From Calditrichia bacterium (GTDB lineage: Bacteria; Calditrichota; Calditrichia; RBG-13-44-9; J075), in NCBI GenBank assembly GCA_028284445.1, contig JANQRS010000061.1, positions 186,001 through 250,000 of the forward strand: a stretch of DNA of 64,000 nt. The letters run 5' to 3'. The notes below the pieces were generated by a model. It had not been told where the DNA came from and ran no database searches. It saw nothing but the letters and a program-made list of their open reading frames with translations. Below are positions 1 to 8,433 of this stretch, in pieces (within the stretch, counting starts at the first letter, position 1; each line of letters opens with the position of its first letter). Made by a program: the position numbers and the translations under genes.

Positions 1-1
1 A

Positions 2-2578
2 GATGCACCGGTGAAATTGTCGTTCCTGACTGATTACTCCCGCCCGGCGATACAGCAGTTTTCTGCCGGACGCAAGCATTTCCAGCTTGGGAAAGAATTG
101 TCGGAACGCTTAACTGCACTGGCTTGCGATAACGGTGCGACACTCTTTACCAGTTTATTGTCTGTTTTTCAAATCCTGGTATACAAATATACCGGCAAGA
201 AGGATTTCCTTATTGGCACGCCCATCGCCAATCGTCAGCCGAAGGAAATTGAAGAGCTGATTGGCTGCTTTATCAATATGTTGCCTTTTCGGGCAGCCCT
301 TGAAGATGGATCCGGCTTTCTGGATATCGTTCGCAAGAGTCAGGAGCAATGTTTGTCGCTATATGCCAATCAGGATCTGCCATTTGATTACCTGATTCGC
401 GAGCTGCGCCTGCCGCGCGATCTTAGCACCAGCCCGCTGGTGCAAATCCTGTTCAATTTTCAGAATGCCGCCATAGATGCGGTGGATGCCGGCGATCTGC
501 ACATTTCCCAGGAAAAATACTTCAACGGCACAACGCAATATGAACTGACGGTCGAGATGTGGCAGCGGCCGGATGGTCTGGAAGGATTCTTCGAATATAA
601 TAGCACCTTGTTTCGTCCGGAAACGATAGAGCGGATGACGAATCATTTCCTGGAAATTCTGCGGGCCGCGGTAGATTCTCCGGAAAAAGCAATTGCTGAA
701 CTGCCTTTGCTAACCGGCGACGAATATCAACAACTGGTTGTTGACTACAATGATACGGCGGCAGCTTATCCTAAAGATAAGGGTATCCATCATCTCTTCG
801 AAGTGCAGGCCGAAAAGACGCCGGATCATACCGCCGCTATTTTCGAGGATCGGCAGATTTCCTATTGGGAGCTAAATGCCAGGGCCAATCAACTGGCTGC
901 ATTTCTTATGCAGAAATCGGTCGGCGCTGGTACTCACGTCGGTATTTGTTTGAATCGCTCCATGGATATGCTCATTTCGATGTTAGCTGTGCTAAAGAGC
1001 GGCGCCTCTTATATTCCGCTTGATCCGACATACCCGAAGGGGCGCCTGGAATACATGGTCGAACATTCCGGACTGAAGATGTTGCTAACGGATACCCAGG
1101 CAGCCAGGCAGTTTTCAGATGCGACTGTTGAAGCTGTCCTGGTGAGCGAAGTGCTTACTGCGTTGACAGATCAGCCCACGGATAACCCGGTCGTTGCATT
1201 TAACAGAGAAGCCCCGGCATATACAATTTACACATCCGGTTCGACCGGCAAGCCTAAAGGCGTGGTTATTCCGCATCGGGCTGCCACGAATTTTCTCCTT
1301 AGTATGCAGAAGGAGCCTGGTATTACTGGTGACGATGTTTTGTTAGCAGTAACGACCTTGTCGTTTGATATCTCGGTCCTGGAAATGTTTCTGCCGCTGA
1401 TCTCCGGGGCGACGGTCAATATTGTACCTCAGCAGATTCTGAACAATGGTTTTCTGCTTGCAGAGGAGATTGCCGAAAGCGGCGCCACGATAATGCAGGC
1501 TACTCCGGCCTCATGGCGATTGCTCATCGATGCAGGATGGCAGGGAAGCAGTGACTTGAAGATTCTTTGCGGTGGGGAATTATTACCGCCGGAGCTGGCT
1601 GAGGCATTGTTGCAACGCGGAAAATCACTCTGGAATCTATATGGGCCAACCGAGACAACTGTATGGTCGGCAGCATATCAGGTGGCGGCGGTCGATGGCC
1701 CGGTTTCAATCGGTCGACCAATTGACAATACCAGCGTCTATATTCTGGATACGGATAAGAACCCTTTACCAAAGGGCGTTGAAGGCGAGCTATACATCGG
1801 CGGTGATGGCTTGGCGCTGGGGTATTTGCATCAAGATGATATGACGGCCGAACGGTTTATCGATTACGAAAGGGCAGGCGGACGCATTTATCGCACTGGC
1901 GACCTGGCAAAATTTAGAAATGATGGGACGGTTGAAATTGTCGGCCGCATAGACCACCAGGTCAAAATCCGCGGGTTTCGCATCGAACTCGGCGAAATTG
2001 AGAGCCAGTTGCTGGCTCAGGAAGGCGTGCGCGAGGCGGTTGTTGTTGCCCGCGATAATCAGCAAATGGATCGGCGACTGGCGGCCTATGTTGTTGCCGA
2101 GGTCGCTGTACCGCTGTCTGTCGAAAAAATTCGCGCTGCCTTAACGGAAAAGCTGCCGATTTACATGGTGCCGGCTGACATCTGTCAAATCGATGAACTG
2201 CCAATGACCCCGAATAAAAAAGTCGATCGCAAAGCCTTGCCTGATCCACAATCCCTGATTCAAGATCAGGAAAAAACCAGCGATCTGGAAGGGGAGACGG
2301 AGGAAAAACTGGCGGAGATTTGGCGATCTGCACTGGGGGATATGGTCATTTCCTCATCAGATAACTTTTTCAATTTGGGTGGGCACTCTCTATTGGCAAT
2401 GAAAGTGTTGGCACAGGTCGAAAAAACTTTTGGGTTACGTATCAGTCCGCAAATCCTGGTGATGCAGACTTTGCGACAATTGGCTCGCCAGTGTGAGGCA
2501 GCAGACCGTGCTGAGCCAAGAGAGCCGGCAAATAAAGGCATTGGAAAACGACTATTCTCGAAATTCTTTAAAACCTAA
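2..2578 (+). CDS. Non-ribosomal peptide synthetase, 3' part (C-A-PCP)
   Basis: The reading frame is open from base 2, so the gene starts outside the window. About 858 residues are visible. In order they are the C-terminal half of a condensation domain (to about residue 230), an adenylation domain with core motifs YTSGSTGKPKG (about 404-414), NLYGPTETT (about 541), YRTGDL (about 627), GRIDHQVKIRG and PNKKVDRKAL (about 735), and a carrier domain whose LGGHSL motif carries the phosphopantetheine serine at about residue 793. Reading the specificity pocket by eye against GrsA gives DILQLGLVWK, close to codes I recall for glycine; this is an inference. There is no thioesterase or reductase after the carrier, only a basic tail, so release or transfer must involve another protein. 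The two hydrolase genes follow at once on the same strand. Family assignment is certain; the product is unknown. Confidence 0.95.
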   Translation, partial: DAPVKLSFLTDYSRPAIQQFSAGRKHFQLGKELSERLTALACDNGATLFTSLLSVFQILVYKYTGKKDFLIGTPIANRQPKEIEELIGCFINMLPFRAALEDGSGFLDIVRKSQEQCLSLYANQDLPFDYLIRELRLPRDLSTSPLVQILFNFQNAAIDAVDAGDLHISQEKYFNGTTQYELTVEMWQRPDGLEGFFEYNSTLFRPETIERMTNHFLEILRAAVDSPEKAIAELPLLTGDEYQQLVVDYNDTAAAYPKDKGIHHLFEVQAEKTPDHTAAIFEDRQISYWELNARANQLAAFLMQKSVGAGTHVGICLNRSMDMLISMLAVLKSGASYIPLDPTYPKGRLEYMVEHSGLKMLLTDTQAARQFSDATVEAVLVSEVLTALTDQPTDNPVVAFNREAPAYTIYTSGSTGKPKGVVIPHRAATNFLLSMQKEPGITGDDVLLAVTTLSFDISVLEMFLPLISGATVNIVPQQILNNGFLLAEEIAESGATIMQATPASWRLLIDAGWQGSSDLKILCGGELLPPELAEALLQRGKSLWNLYGPTETTVWSAAYQVAAVDGPVSIGRPIDNTSVYILDTDKNPLPKGVEGELYIGGDGLALGYLHQDDMTAERFIDYERAGGRIYRTGDLAKFRNDGTVEIVGRIDHQVKIRGFRIELGEIESQLLAQEGVREAVVVARDNQQMDRRLAAYVVAEVAVPLSVEKIRAALTEKLPIYMVPADICQIDELPMTPNKKVDRKALPDPQSLIQDQEKTSDLEGETEEKLAEIWRSALGDMVISSSDNFFNLGGHSLLAMKVLAQVEKTFGLRISPQILVMQTLRQLARQCEAADRAEPREPANKGIGKRLFSKFFKT

Positions 2579-2595
2579 GGTGTTGGGACGGCAAA

Positions 2596-3417
2596 TTGAA
2601 CCCCTTCTATTTTGGTGGCCGAAAAAATCCATTGTTTGGAATCTCTTATTCGCCGGGTGGCGCGAGCACCCGTAAAACCGGCGTGTTGATCTGTAATCCG
2701 CTTGGTCAGGAGCATATTCGTGCCCATCGCTCACTAAAGTTGTTAGCGATAAACCTTGCCAAGCAGGGATTCCACGTGCTGCGCTTCGACTACTTCGGTA
2801 CCGGTGACTCCTCCGGCGAAGGAATTGAGGCCAACATACGCCGCTGGGAAGCTGACATCAAAATTGCTATTGAGGAGATGCGCGGACGGTTTGGTCTGCA
2901 CCGATTTCATCTTATCGGGATTCGTTTCGGTGCAACAATGGCGTATCGTGCAGCCGCCAGTCGCTCAGATGTAACGTCAATTTTACTGTGGGATCCGGTT
3001 GTTGACGGTAACCGCTATATGTCGAAAATTTTGTTTCGGCATGAGGAATGGTTAAAGGATACCTATCCAAAACTGCAGGAGCTTTCCGGGAATGGGACGT
3101 TTATTGAAGTATCCGGATTCCCATTGAGCAATGAGTTTGTATCCGACGTTCGTGCAATTGATTTAAAGGCTGCTAATGTAAGCGGCCAACGTAAAATGCT
3201 GGTTTTGACCAGCGAAGAAGACGCCTCTACGGAGGCCTGGATTGAGCAATTAAAAGAAAATTACCGTGAAGCGAACGGCGTAGCGACGTTGCATGTGTCG
3301 GCTGAGCATATCGCCGGTATTAAACCCTGGATCAAACATGATTCAGCAGACAAAACGCTGGTGCCGGCTCGCCTCTTACAGCGAGCCCTTGATTGGACCG
3401 TGCAAAATTGCGAGTAG
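2596..3417 (+). CDS. Alpha/beta hydrolase, nucleophile elbow Ser replaced by Arg
   Basis: This 273-residue protein has an alpha/beta hydrolase fold of the S33/exosortase-associated hydrolase type: GVLICNPLGQEHIRAHR near the oxyanion strand, RFDYFGTGDSSGEG, then the elbow. The usual G-x-S-x-G reads G-I-R-F-G in LIGIRFGATMAYRA, so the serine nucleophile is an arginine. I recall a similar change in 'exosortase A system-associated hydrolase 2'. It starts with TTG, 17 bases after the NRPS stop, with AAGG upstream, so it is probably co-transcribed with the NRPS. An acyl-handling role (release, editing or chain carriage) is inferred from position. The missing serine argues against a normal hydrolase mechanism. 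No signal peptide is seen, so it is probably cytoplasmic. Confidence 0.8.
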   Translation: MNPFYFGGRKNPLFGISYSPGGASTRKTGVLICNPLGQEHIRAHRSLKLLAINLAKQGFHVLRFDYFGTGDSSGEGIEANIRRWEADIKIAIEEMRGRFGLHRFHLIGIRFGATMAYRAAASRSDVTSILLWDPVVDGNRYMSKILFRHEEWLKDTYPKLQELSGNGTFIEVSGFPLSNEFVSDVRAIDLKAANVSGQRKMLVLTSEEDASTEAWIEQLKENYREANGVATLHVSAEHIAGIKPWIKHDSADKTLVPARLLQRALDWTVQNCE

Positions 3418-3424
3418 TATACCC

Positions 3425-4294
3425 ATGATCGAAAACGCTCACTTATTCGGTAGAACTCAGTCACTGGTTGGGATATCATGTGAACCGGAACAGAAACAAT
3501 ACCTGGCAGAACAGCCGGCTTTGATCATTCTAAATTCCGGTATTTTACATCGAATGGGCCCGAACAGGATTTACGTGAATCTTGCCCGCCAGATTGCCGG
3601 GGCGGGATTGCTGAGCTTTCGTTTCGATTTCTCTGGTGTCGGTGATAGCGGTACTCGCGAAGATCTTTTACCGCTCGGCACCTGGATGGTAGACGAAGTG
3701 CAGCAGGCGATGACCTACCTCAGCGAGCAATATGGTGTGCGAGAGTTCGTGCTTATGGGCATATGCTCCGGTGCAGATGCTGCCTTTCAGGCAGCCTGCG
3801 CCGATACCCGTGTGATTGGTTGCGTTTCGATTGACGGCTATGCGCATTCATCGACCGGCTTCCTGATTCATTCCTATGCAAAACAGCTAAAGCGGATTCG
3901 CAGCTGGGGTAAATTGCTGACCGGTCAAAGCGGTGTTTGGGACATGTTCCGGCGAAATCTGGCCTCGCAGATGTCACGTGGAAGCTATGAACAGGAACAT
4001 ACTGAGGACAAGTGGGAGGCGCCCTCGGTCGAGAAAATTATCGGTGAAGCCCGCGCCCTCCTGAAGCGTGACGTGGCGCTGTTCTTCATATATTCTTCCG
4101 GCAGTCCGGCTTACTATAACTATCTCAAGAGTTTCCAGAGCCGTTTCAATGAAATGCGCAGTGAAGGGCTGCCGATGCAGGCGGAGTTTGTCGACGGTGC
4201 TGACCATGGATTTACGCTGGTCCATTTTCAACGCATCCTCGGCGAGCGCATTCTTGCGTGGTTGGCAAAGCTGCCTGAGCGTTTGCTCGTTTAA
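3425..4294 (+). CDS. Alpha/beta hydrolase with Cys at the nucleophile position
   Basis: This 289-residue alpha/beta hydrolase lies 7 bases after the previous gene. The ATG at 3425 is preferred over in-frame upstream starts, which would overlap that gene. It has IILNSGILHRMGPNR, a strand with FRFDFSGVGDSG, and the elbow LMGICSGADAAFQAA, where G-I-C-S-G puts cysteine in the nucleophile position. A Cys nucleophile is known from dienelactone hydrolases, and I recall G-x-C at this place in 'exosortase A system-associated hydrolase 1'. A C-terminal GADHGF supplies a plausible catalytic His. Paired with the Arg-elbow hydrolase and next to an NRPS lacking a thioesterase, it could offload or transacylate the carrier-bound product. 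The function is inferred. Confidence 0.8.
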   Translation: MIENAHLFGRTQSLVGISCEPEQKQYLAEQPALIILNSGILHRMGPNRIYVNLARQIAGAGLLSFRFDFSGVGDSGTREDLLPLGTWMVDEVQQAMTYLSEQYGVREFVLMGICSGADAAFQAACADTRVIGCVSIDGYAHSSTGFLIHSYAKQLKRIRSWGKLLTGQSGVWDMFRRNLASQMSRGSYEQEHTEDKWEAPSVEKIIGEARALLKRDVALFFIYSSGSPAYYNYLKSFQSRFNEMRSEGLPMQAEFVDGADHGFTLVHFQRILGERILAWLAKLPERLLV

Positions 4295-4303
4295 GACCAA
4301 CGA

Positions 4304-4350
4304 AGACATCCCCCTGTATCCCCTTCGAAGGGGGAAGCAGGGAGATGTCT
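4304..4350. repeat. REP-like palindrome, possible bidirectional terminator
   Basis: This long imperfect inverted repeat is centred on CTTCGAAG (4323-4330), with arms AGACATC/GATGTCT and C-rich/G-rich inner stems. It lies between convergent genes and its last bases touch the stop codon of the phosphopantetheinyl transferase gene. A close relative is at 34196-34241. There is no clear T-tract, so the terminator role is only suggested by position. Confidence 0.75.
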
Positions 4351-5071
4351 ATTTGTCGATCCAATTATATCGTCTAACTGTGGCATCTTTACATCGCACG
4401 GCCAGGGCCGCTCTGTATTTGCCCGCCACTTCTATATTCCGTAATATCCATTCGAAGCGTTCTGCTTCATCCCATTCCGTTTTCAATAAGCCGGTGTCAT
4501 CATCGCCCGTTAAATCGACGGTAAATGACGCCAGTGGAAAAGATAAGCCGCTGCCAACTGCTTTTATGAAGGCTTCTTTCCGGGTCCAGCATGTAAAAAA
4601 CAGGCGACGGTGTTCAGATGGCGGCCGGGCCATGATGTAATCTACTTCGTCGCGGGAAAAGAAACGTTCGGCAATTTCGTCTACCTCTATGTTCTCACGC
4701 ATAAACTCGAGATCGATACCTAGGTCGGGATGATGAGCAAAGGCAAACAATGCCTGCTCGGCAGAATGGGAGAGGTTGAAATACAGAGAATCTTTTTCTT
4801 CATCAGGCAGTGCCGGTTTCCCATAAGCACTGTATTTGAAGCGAAGACTTGCAGCGTCTGTTGATCGATAGCGGCCGAGTAAGTTTCGCAGGATGCCGCG
4901 CCCGATTACATAATGCCGGCGATCATGCGGGAACTTGAAGCGATCTGCGCGTGCAATTTCATCGGGCGACAAGGTTGCTTCCAGGGCCCGGTAAGCCTCG
5001 TCACTTTGTTGTAACGAGGCCTGCCAAATGTGCACCTCGTTGCCGGTGATTTTCAGATTATTCTCTTGCAT
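4349..5071 (-). CDS. 4'-phosphopantetheinyl transferase, Sfp type
   Basis: This 240-residue protein transfers 4'-phosphopantetheine from CoA to the carrier-domain serine, turning apo-NRPS into the active form. Diagnostic motifs are NLSHS (99-103), GIDLE (118-122, metal-binding Asp and Glu) and WTRKEAFIKAVG (162-173, third acidic ligand and phosphate-binding lysines). Length is normal for the Sfp/Gsp family (about 220-250 residues). It is convergent with the NRPS-hydrolase run, and a palindrome separates them. The neighbouring NRPS carrier is the obvious substrate. Start is ATG at 5071. No oddities are seen. Confidence 0.93.
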   Translation of the reverse strand: MQENNLKITGNEVHIWQASLQQSDEAYRALEATLSPDEIARADRFKFPHDRRHYVIGRGILRNLLGRYRSTDAASLRFKYSAYGKPALPDEEKDSLYFNLSHSAEQALFAFAHHPDLGIDLEFMRENIEVDEIAERFFSRDEVDYIMARPPSEHRRLFFTCWTRKEAFIKAVGSGLSFPLASFTVDLTGDDDTGLLKTEWDEAERFEWILRNIEVAGKYRAALAVRCKDATVRRYNWIDK

Positions 5072-5212
5072 TTATATGATCAACTATCGAGTTTTTTGTA
5101 TCTGAGCCTGTTTATGCAGTATCGACTGCCTTCGGGCAGATCTGATAGCAGCGAGTTCATTTTGCATTAATCGAATGTACAGGGTAGATTTCCGATACCC
5201 CATAAAGAAAAT

Positions 5213-5914
5213 ATGAAGATCGGTGAAATTATGAGCGATACCATATCACTAAAAGTGACCAATCTCGAAAAATCTTTTGATGGACGCAAGGAGAAGGTGT
5301 CCGTGCTGCAAGGCATTTCTTTTGAGATGCAGGCTGGGGAGGCCATGGCCATCACCGGTCCTTCCGGTTCCGGTAAAAGCACCCTGCTGCATTTGATCGG
5401 AACGCTCGATACCCCAACCGCCGGCGAAGTTTTCATTGATGAGAAAGATCCCTTCCAGCTATCGGAACCGGAGCTTGCGCAGTTCCGTAATCAGGTAATT
5501 GGCTTTGTTTTTCAGGATCACCATCTGCTTCCGCAGTTTAGTGTTCTGGAAAATGTGTTGATTCCAACTGTGGCGACTGATCAGCAGCAGAATGGCCAGA
5601 TCGATCGCGCCAGGCAGCTCTTGAAGCGTGTTGGCCTGGAAGCGCGCCTTGATCATCGACCGGCGGAACTTTCCGGCGGCGAACGCCAGCGAGTGGCCAT
5701 TGCTCGCGCTTTGATAAACCGGCCTTCATTGCTGCTCTGTGATGAACCGACCGGTAACCTGGATCATGCCACAACTGACGCGGTAACTGATTTGCTCTTT
5801 GAGTTATTTCGAGAAGAAAACAATGTGCTTATAGTGGTCACGCATAATCTGGCGCTAGCTGATCGTTTTGAACGCCGTCAGGAATTACGTAATGGCGCCT
5901 TTATTGCACAATAG
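5213..5914 (+). CDS. ABC transporter ATP-binding protein, LolD/MacB-like
   Basis: This 233-residue nucleotide-binding subunit has Walker A GPSGSGKST, Q-loop FQDHHLLPQFSVLENV, signature LSGGERQRVAIARAL, Walker B LLLCDEPTGNLD and switch His in VVTHN. The GTLD..TAGEV and LLPQFSVLENV sequences are typical of the LolD/MacB/FtsE group that powers FtsX-type permeases such as lipoprotein release. ATG at 5213 or 5231 are both possible starts; neither has a strong ribosome site. No permease gene is adjacent: the upstream gene is divergent and the next gene is convergent, overlapping it by 14 bases. The only FtsX-type permease here, at 54228-57620, has no ATPase beside it, so the two could be partners (speculative). 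Confidence 0.9.
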   Translation: MKIGEIMSDTISLKVTNLEKSFDGRKEKVSVLQGISFEMQAGEAMAITGPSGSGKSTLLHLIGTLDTPTAGEVFIDEKDPFQLSEPELAQFRNQVIGFVFQDHHLLPQFSVLENVLIPTVATDQQQNGQIDRARQLLKRVGLEARLDHRPAELSGGERQRVAIARALINRPSLLLCDEPTGNLDHATTDAVTDLLFELFREENNVLIVVTHNLALADRFERRQELRNGAFIAQ

Positions 5915-6428
5915 ATTGAGGATGGTTTGTAAATCGACTAAAAACGGCAAGTTGATGCTTTTTGTCTCGCAGCTGGAATGTAAGCTGGCATTTGATCGCA
6001 TCTATTGCTTTAAGATTGGCAAGACTGACTTGCTCGACTGGCATGCTATAATGCCCGACCTGCTTTGCCGGTAGATAGTAGTCAATAAATCCCTTTATTA
6101 GTTTAATTCTATTATTCCCGACTCTCAGGTCATTGATATACAATGACGAATCCACACAGATAATTGATAGACTATCGCCGCTGGCGTTGACTGCCCTTAG
6201 TTCCTGTTCATTGGCTAATTGTAGTTGATCAATTTGCGCAATCACTCTGGTTAACGACTGCGAGACAGTCAGTAAATGCGCCTCAATCGCGACCTTTTCT
6301 TCCCAATTCTGCATCAACTGACTGCTGAATTTGTAGCTGACATAGGCCAGCCCTACCACCAAAAGACTGAGTTGTATAGCGATAATCAGTTCAATGACTG
6401 TAAAGCCGCTGTCATTTTTAATTTTCAA
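5901..6428 (-). CDS. Prepilin-like minor pseudopilin (PilW/GspJ type)
   Basis: This 175-residue protein has a short leader ending in Gly (NDSG) followed by FTVIELIIAIQLSLLVVGLA, the class III signal cleaved before Phe by prepilin peptidase. Glu at position +5 is present. The rest is a small soluble domain without a family motif I can name; size and place suggest a minor pseudopilin such as GspJ or PilW. It starts with TTG, supported by AGGAG 7 bases upstream. It is the last gene of the minus-strand pilus/secretion cluster and overlaps the end of the ABC gene by 14 bases, tail to tail. Confidence 0.75.
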   Translation of the reverse strand: MKIKNDSGFTVIELIIAIQLSLLVVGLAYVSYKFSSQLMQNWEEKVAIEAHLLTVSQSLTRVIAQIDQLQLANEQELRAVNASGDSLSIICVDSSLYINDLRVGNNRIKLIKGFIDYYLPAKQVGHYSMPVEQVSLANLKAIDAIKCQLTFQLRDKKHQLAVFSRFTNHPQSIVQ

Positions 6429-6581
6429 GAACTACTCCTAAAATCTGTAAATCAGCAATTCAGCAAACCTGCAAAGGAGCAGATTTGTAGGTTTATAGAT
6501 TTGTCATTCGACATTCGTTATTTTTCACTAATGGCCTGGCCACTGCCGCTCGCATCTCCATCTCAAAACATTAATAGCCGA

Positions 6582-6947
6582 TCAAGGTACCGCCCCCCGC
6601 ACGACCACATAACGATATATTTCCAGAATCGGAATTTTTTCGTCGTTGTGATAAACCCGTACATCGATTCGCAGCATTTGTCCCGCTTCAGTGACGCTGC
6701 GATGTACGTGATATTGCTGTCCATTAACCTGTGTGCTTCTGCCGGCTGCGGTGAAATGTGCCGTGTGAAGCGTTTTTTCCATCATTTCTTCAGCAAGGTT
6801 GGCGGCCGCAATTTGATTGCGGCCGTTGTCGTTTGTCAAAAGGTAGCTGATGACATAACTGCTGGGCAGCAATACAATAAATAACAACACCAGTGCCGTC
6901 ATCACCTCGATCAAGGTATATCCCTCTTCCCGTGCAATTTGTTTCAT
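6582..6947 (-). CDS. Prepilin-like minor pseudopilin (PilV/GspI type)
   Basis: This protein of about 121 residues begins MKQIAREEG followed by YTLIEVMTALVLLFIVLLPS, a prepilin cleavage site (after Gly, Tyr at +1, Glu at +5) and hydrophobic helix. It has the short size and single soluble domain of PilV/GspI minor pseudopilins. The ATG at 6947 overlaps the TGA of the preceding gene (TGATG), indicating translational coupling; a GTG one codon earlier is an alternative start. It is predicted to insert in the inner membrane and assemble at the pseudopilus tip after processing by the prepilin peptidase at 22577-23356. Confidence 0.75.
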   Translation of the reverse strand: MKQIAREEGYTLIEVMTALVLLFIVLLPSSYVISYLLTNDNGRNQIAAANLAEEMMEKTLHTAHFTAAGRSTQVNGQQYHVHRSVTEAGQMLRIDVRVYHNDEKIPILEIYRYVVVRGAVP

Positions 6948-8314
6948 CACCTGGCTCCCAGGCTAATGAGCTGAATGGCAGGCATCCTGAAGAAGAGCGG
7001 GAGCTTATAGTGCGGATTCAAGGCGGAGCGGGTGATGCGGCCACCGTTGATCCAATTATAATAATTTTTAGGAGAATCGTAGAAATGGAAGCGATCAGTA
7101 ACAATAATGCCATTCACGCGGCCTTTATGGGTGATGATATTGTCACTGTAGACCAGACCGTTTGCTGTGGCAGCATCGTCGATCCAGATAATGCCTGCCG
7201 AAGGTCTATTACCATTATTCGGTGCCTTGCGCACGGCCGCGATGGTGCCATTAAAAGTGGCCTGGTCCAGCAGAGCTATCCGATTTTCCGGGGCCTGGGC
7301 GTAGATCATCGCGATACTTGGATAGTTGATGTTAGAATTGCCCGCAATTTTGATCGCGTGATCTGAATAAAACTGACCGCTGATGTTTCGTGCATCGCTC
7401 AACGTGATCACTTTGGGCGAATAGATAATGACTTCATCCATCTCGACCCCGTGACCAATCGTGATGGGGTAAGCGGAAAGGATTTTGACTTGATTGTGAA
7501 ATGAAATGGCTCCGACTAGCTCCAAAGGGGCCGTTGCGATCAATGTGCCTGGTCCAATAAGTTCCCATGCTTCGCCAGCTGGCAAATCCACACCGATCGC
7601 AACTGCCTGTAGCGGGCTATCCTTTTTGCTGAGATAAATGCGATTACTGCTGTCGGGAATCAGTGCTTGAAGATTGGTCGCCGGAGAGGCCTCGCTTTCC
7701 TCTTTCAGCGTTTTGAATAATTTTGCTATATATGCCTCATTTATTTCCGGTCTCAGATCCTCGGTTCCCTTAATCACGTTTCCGAATACGACCTCGTTGC
7801 CGGTGTAAGGGCGTCCGCGCAGGCTTTCCTTCTGGACACCGGAGCGCCCAACATGAACATCGCCTTCTATGCGGGTATCGCCGGTCACCACCAGGGAGTA
7901 ATGCGCCGGGTTTAGGATCAACGCGCTGTTGAATATTGAGGTAGGGCTATAGGCGAGGTAGTCTCTCTCTACGAATTCCTGGTGCTTTCGCGAACCGACA
8001 GACGAGATGTGAACATATCCGCCCCAGGGCGTTGATTCTACGACGGCCGTGTCGCCTTTGTCGAAACCGATCCTTTTTGACATTGGCAGCCAATGCCAAT
8101 CAAAGTTCTCTGACTGATGCGCATCCGCGATAAATTGTTCGATACCGTTTTCTGCTGCATAGCGGGCCCTCAGGAGATCGCCCTTGAAGGTGAGCACGCG
8201 CGCATGCTTCACCGAGAAGCTGAGAAAGAGCATCAGCGTAGCGGTCACTATCACAGCGATGATGAGAACCGTGATCATCGCCGAACCGTTGTCATGAGTG
8301 TTGCGCTGCATCAT
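6947..8314 (-). CDS. PilX/GspK-like membrane-anchored protein
   Basis: This 455-residue protein starts with a short basic leader, then GSAMITVLIIAVIVTATLML, an N-terminal helix like those of PilX and GspK (no Glu at +5, as in GspK). The sequence RYAAENGIEQFIADA follows, as is common after such helices. The long remainder (about 400 residues) contains repeated short beta-rich segments (GDTRIEGDVHVG, ISGQFYSDHAIKIAG, TFNGTIAAV, TANGLVYSDNIITHKG) that suggest a right-handed beta-helix, much larger than ordinary PilX. Its stop overlaps the start of the next pseudopilin gene. It may be a tip or adhesion subunit of the pilus (inference). Confidence 0.6.
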   Translation of the reverse strand: MMQRNTHDNGSAMITVLIIAVIVTATLMLFLSFSVKHARVLTFKGDLLRARYAAENGIEQFIADAHQSENFDWHWLPMSKRIGFDKGDTAVVESTPWGGYVHISSVGSRKHQEFVERDYLAYSPTSIFNSALILNPAHYSLVVTGDTRIEGDVHVGRSGVQKESLRGRPYTGNEVVFGNVIKGTEDLRPEINEAYIAKLFKTLKEESEASPATNLQALIPDSSNRIYLSKKDSPLQAVAIGVDLPAGEAWELIGPGTLIATAPLELVGAISFHNQVKILSAYPITIGHGVEMDEVIIYSPKVITLSDARNISGQFYSDHAIKIAGNSNINYPSIAMIYAQAPENRIALLDQATFNGTIAAVRKAPNNGNRPSAGIIWIDDAATANGLVYSDNIITHKGRVNGIIVTDRFHFYDSPKNYYNWINGGRITRSALNPHYKLPLFFRMPAIQLISLGAR

Positions 8315-8433
8315 GAATAATAGGGGCGGGAAGGCGGAATGAAAAAGGAAAAATCAAGAATGAAAAACGGCATCATGCCGCCGTGATCTTTCTCAATATC
8401 AGTTAGGAATATGCCATACCTGTCATGGCCATA

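Noticed and set aside
3293..3424. Earlier start for the second hydrolase gene
   Set aside because: It would overlap the preceding hydrolase by more than 100 bases; the ATG at 3425 sits just after that gene's stop.
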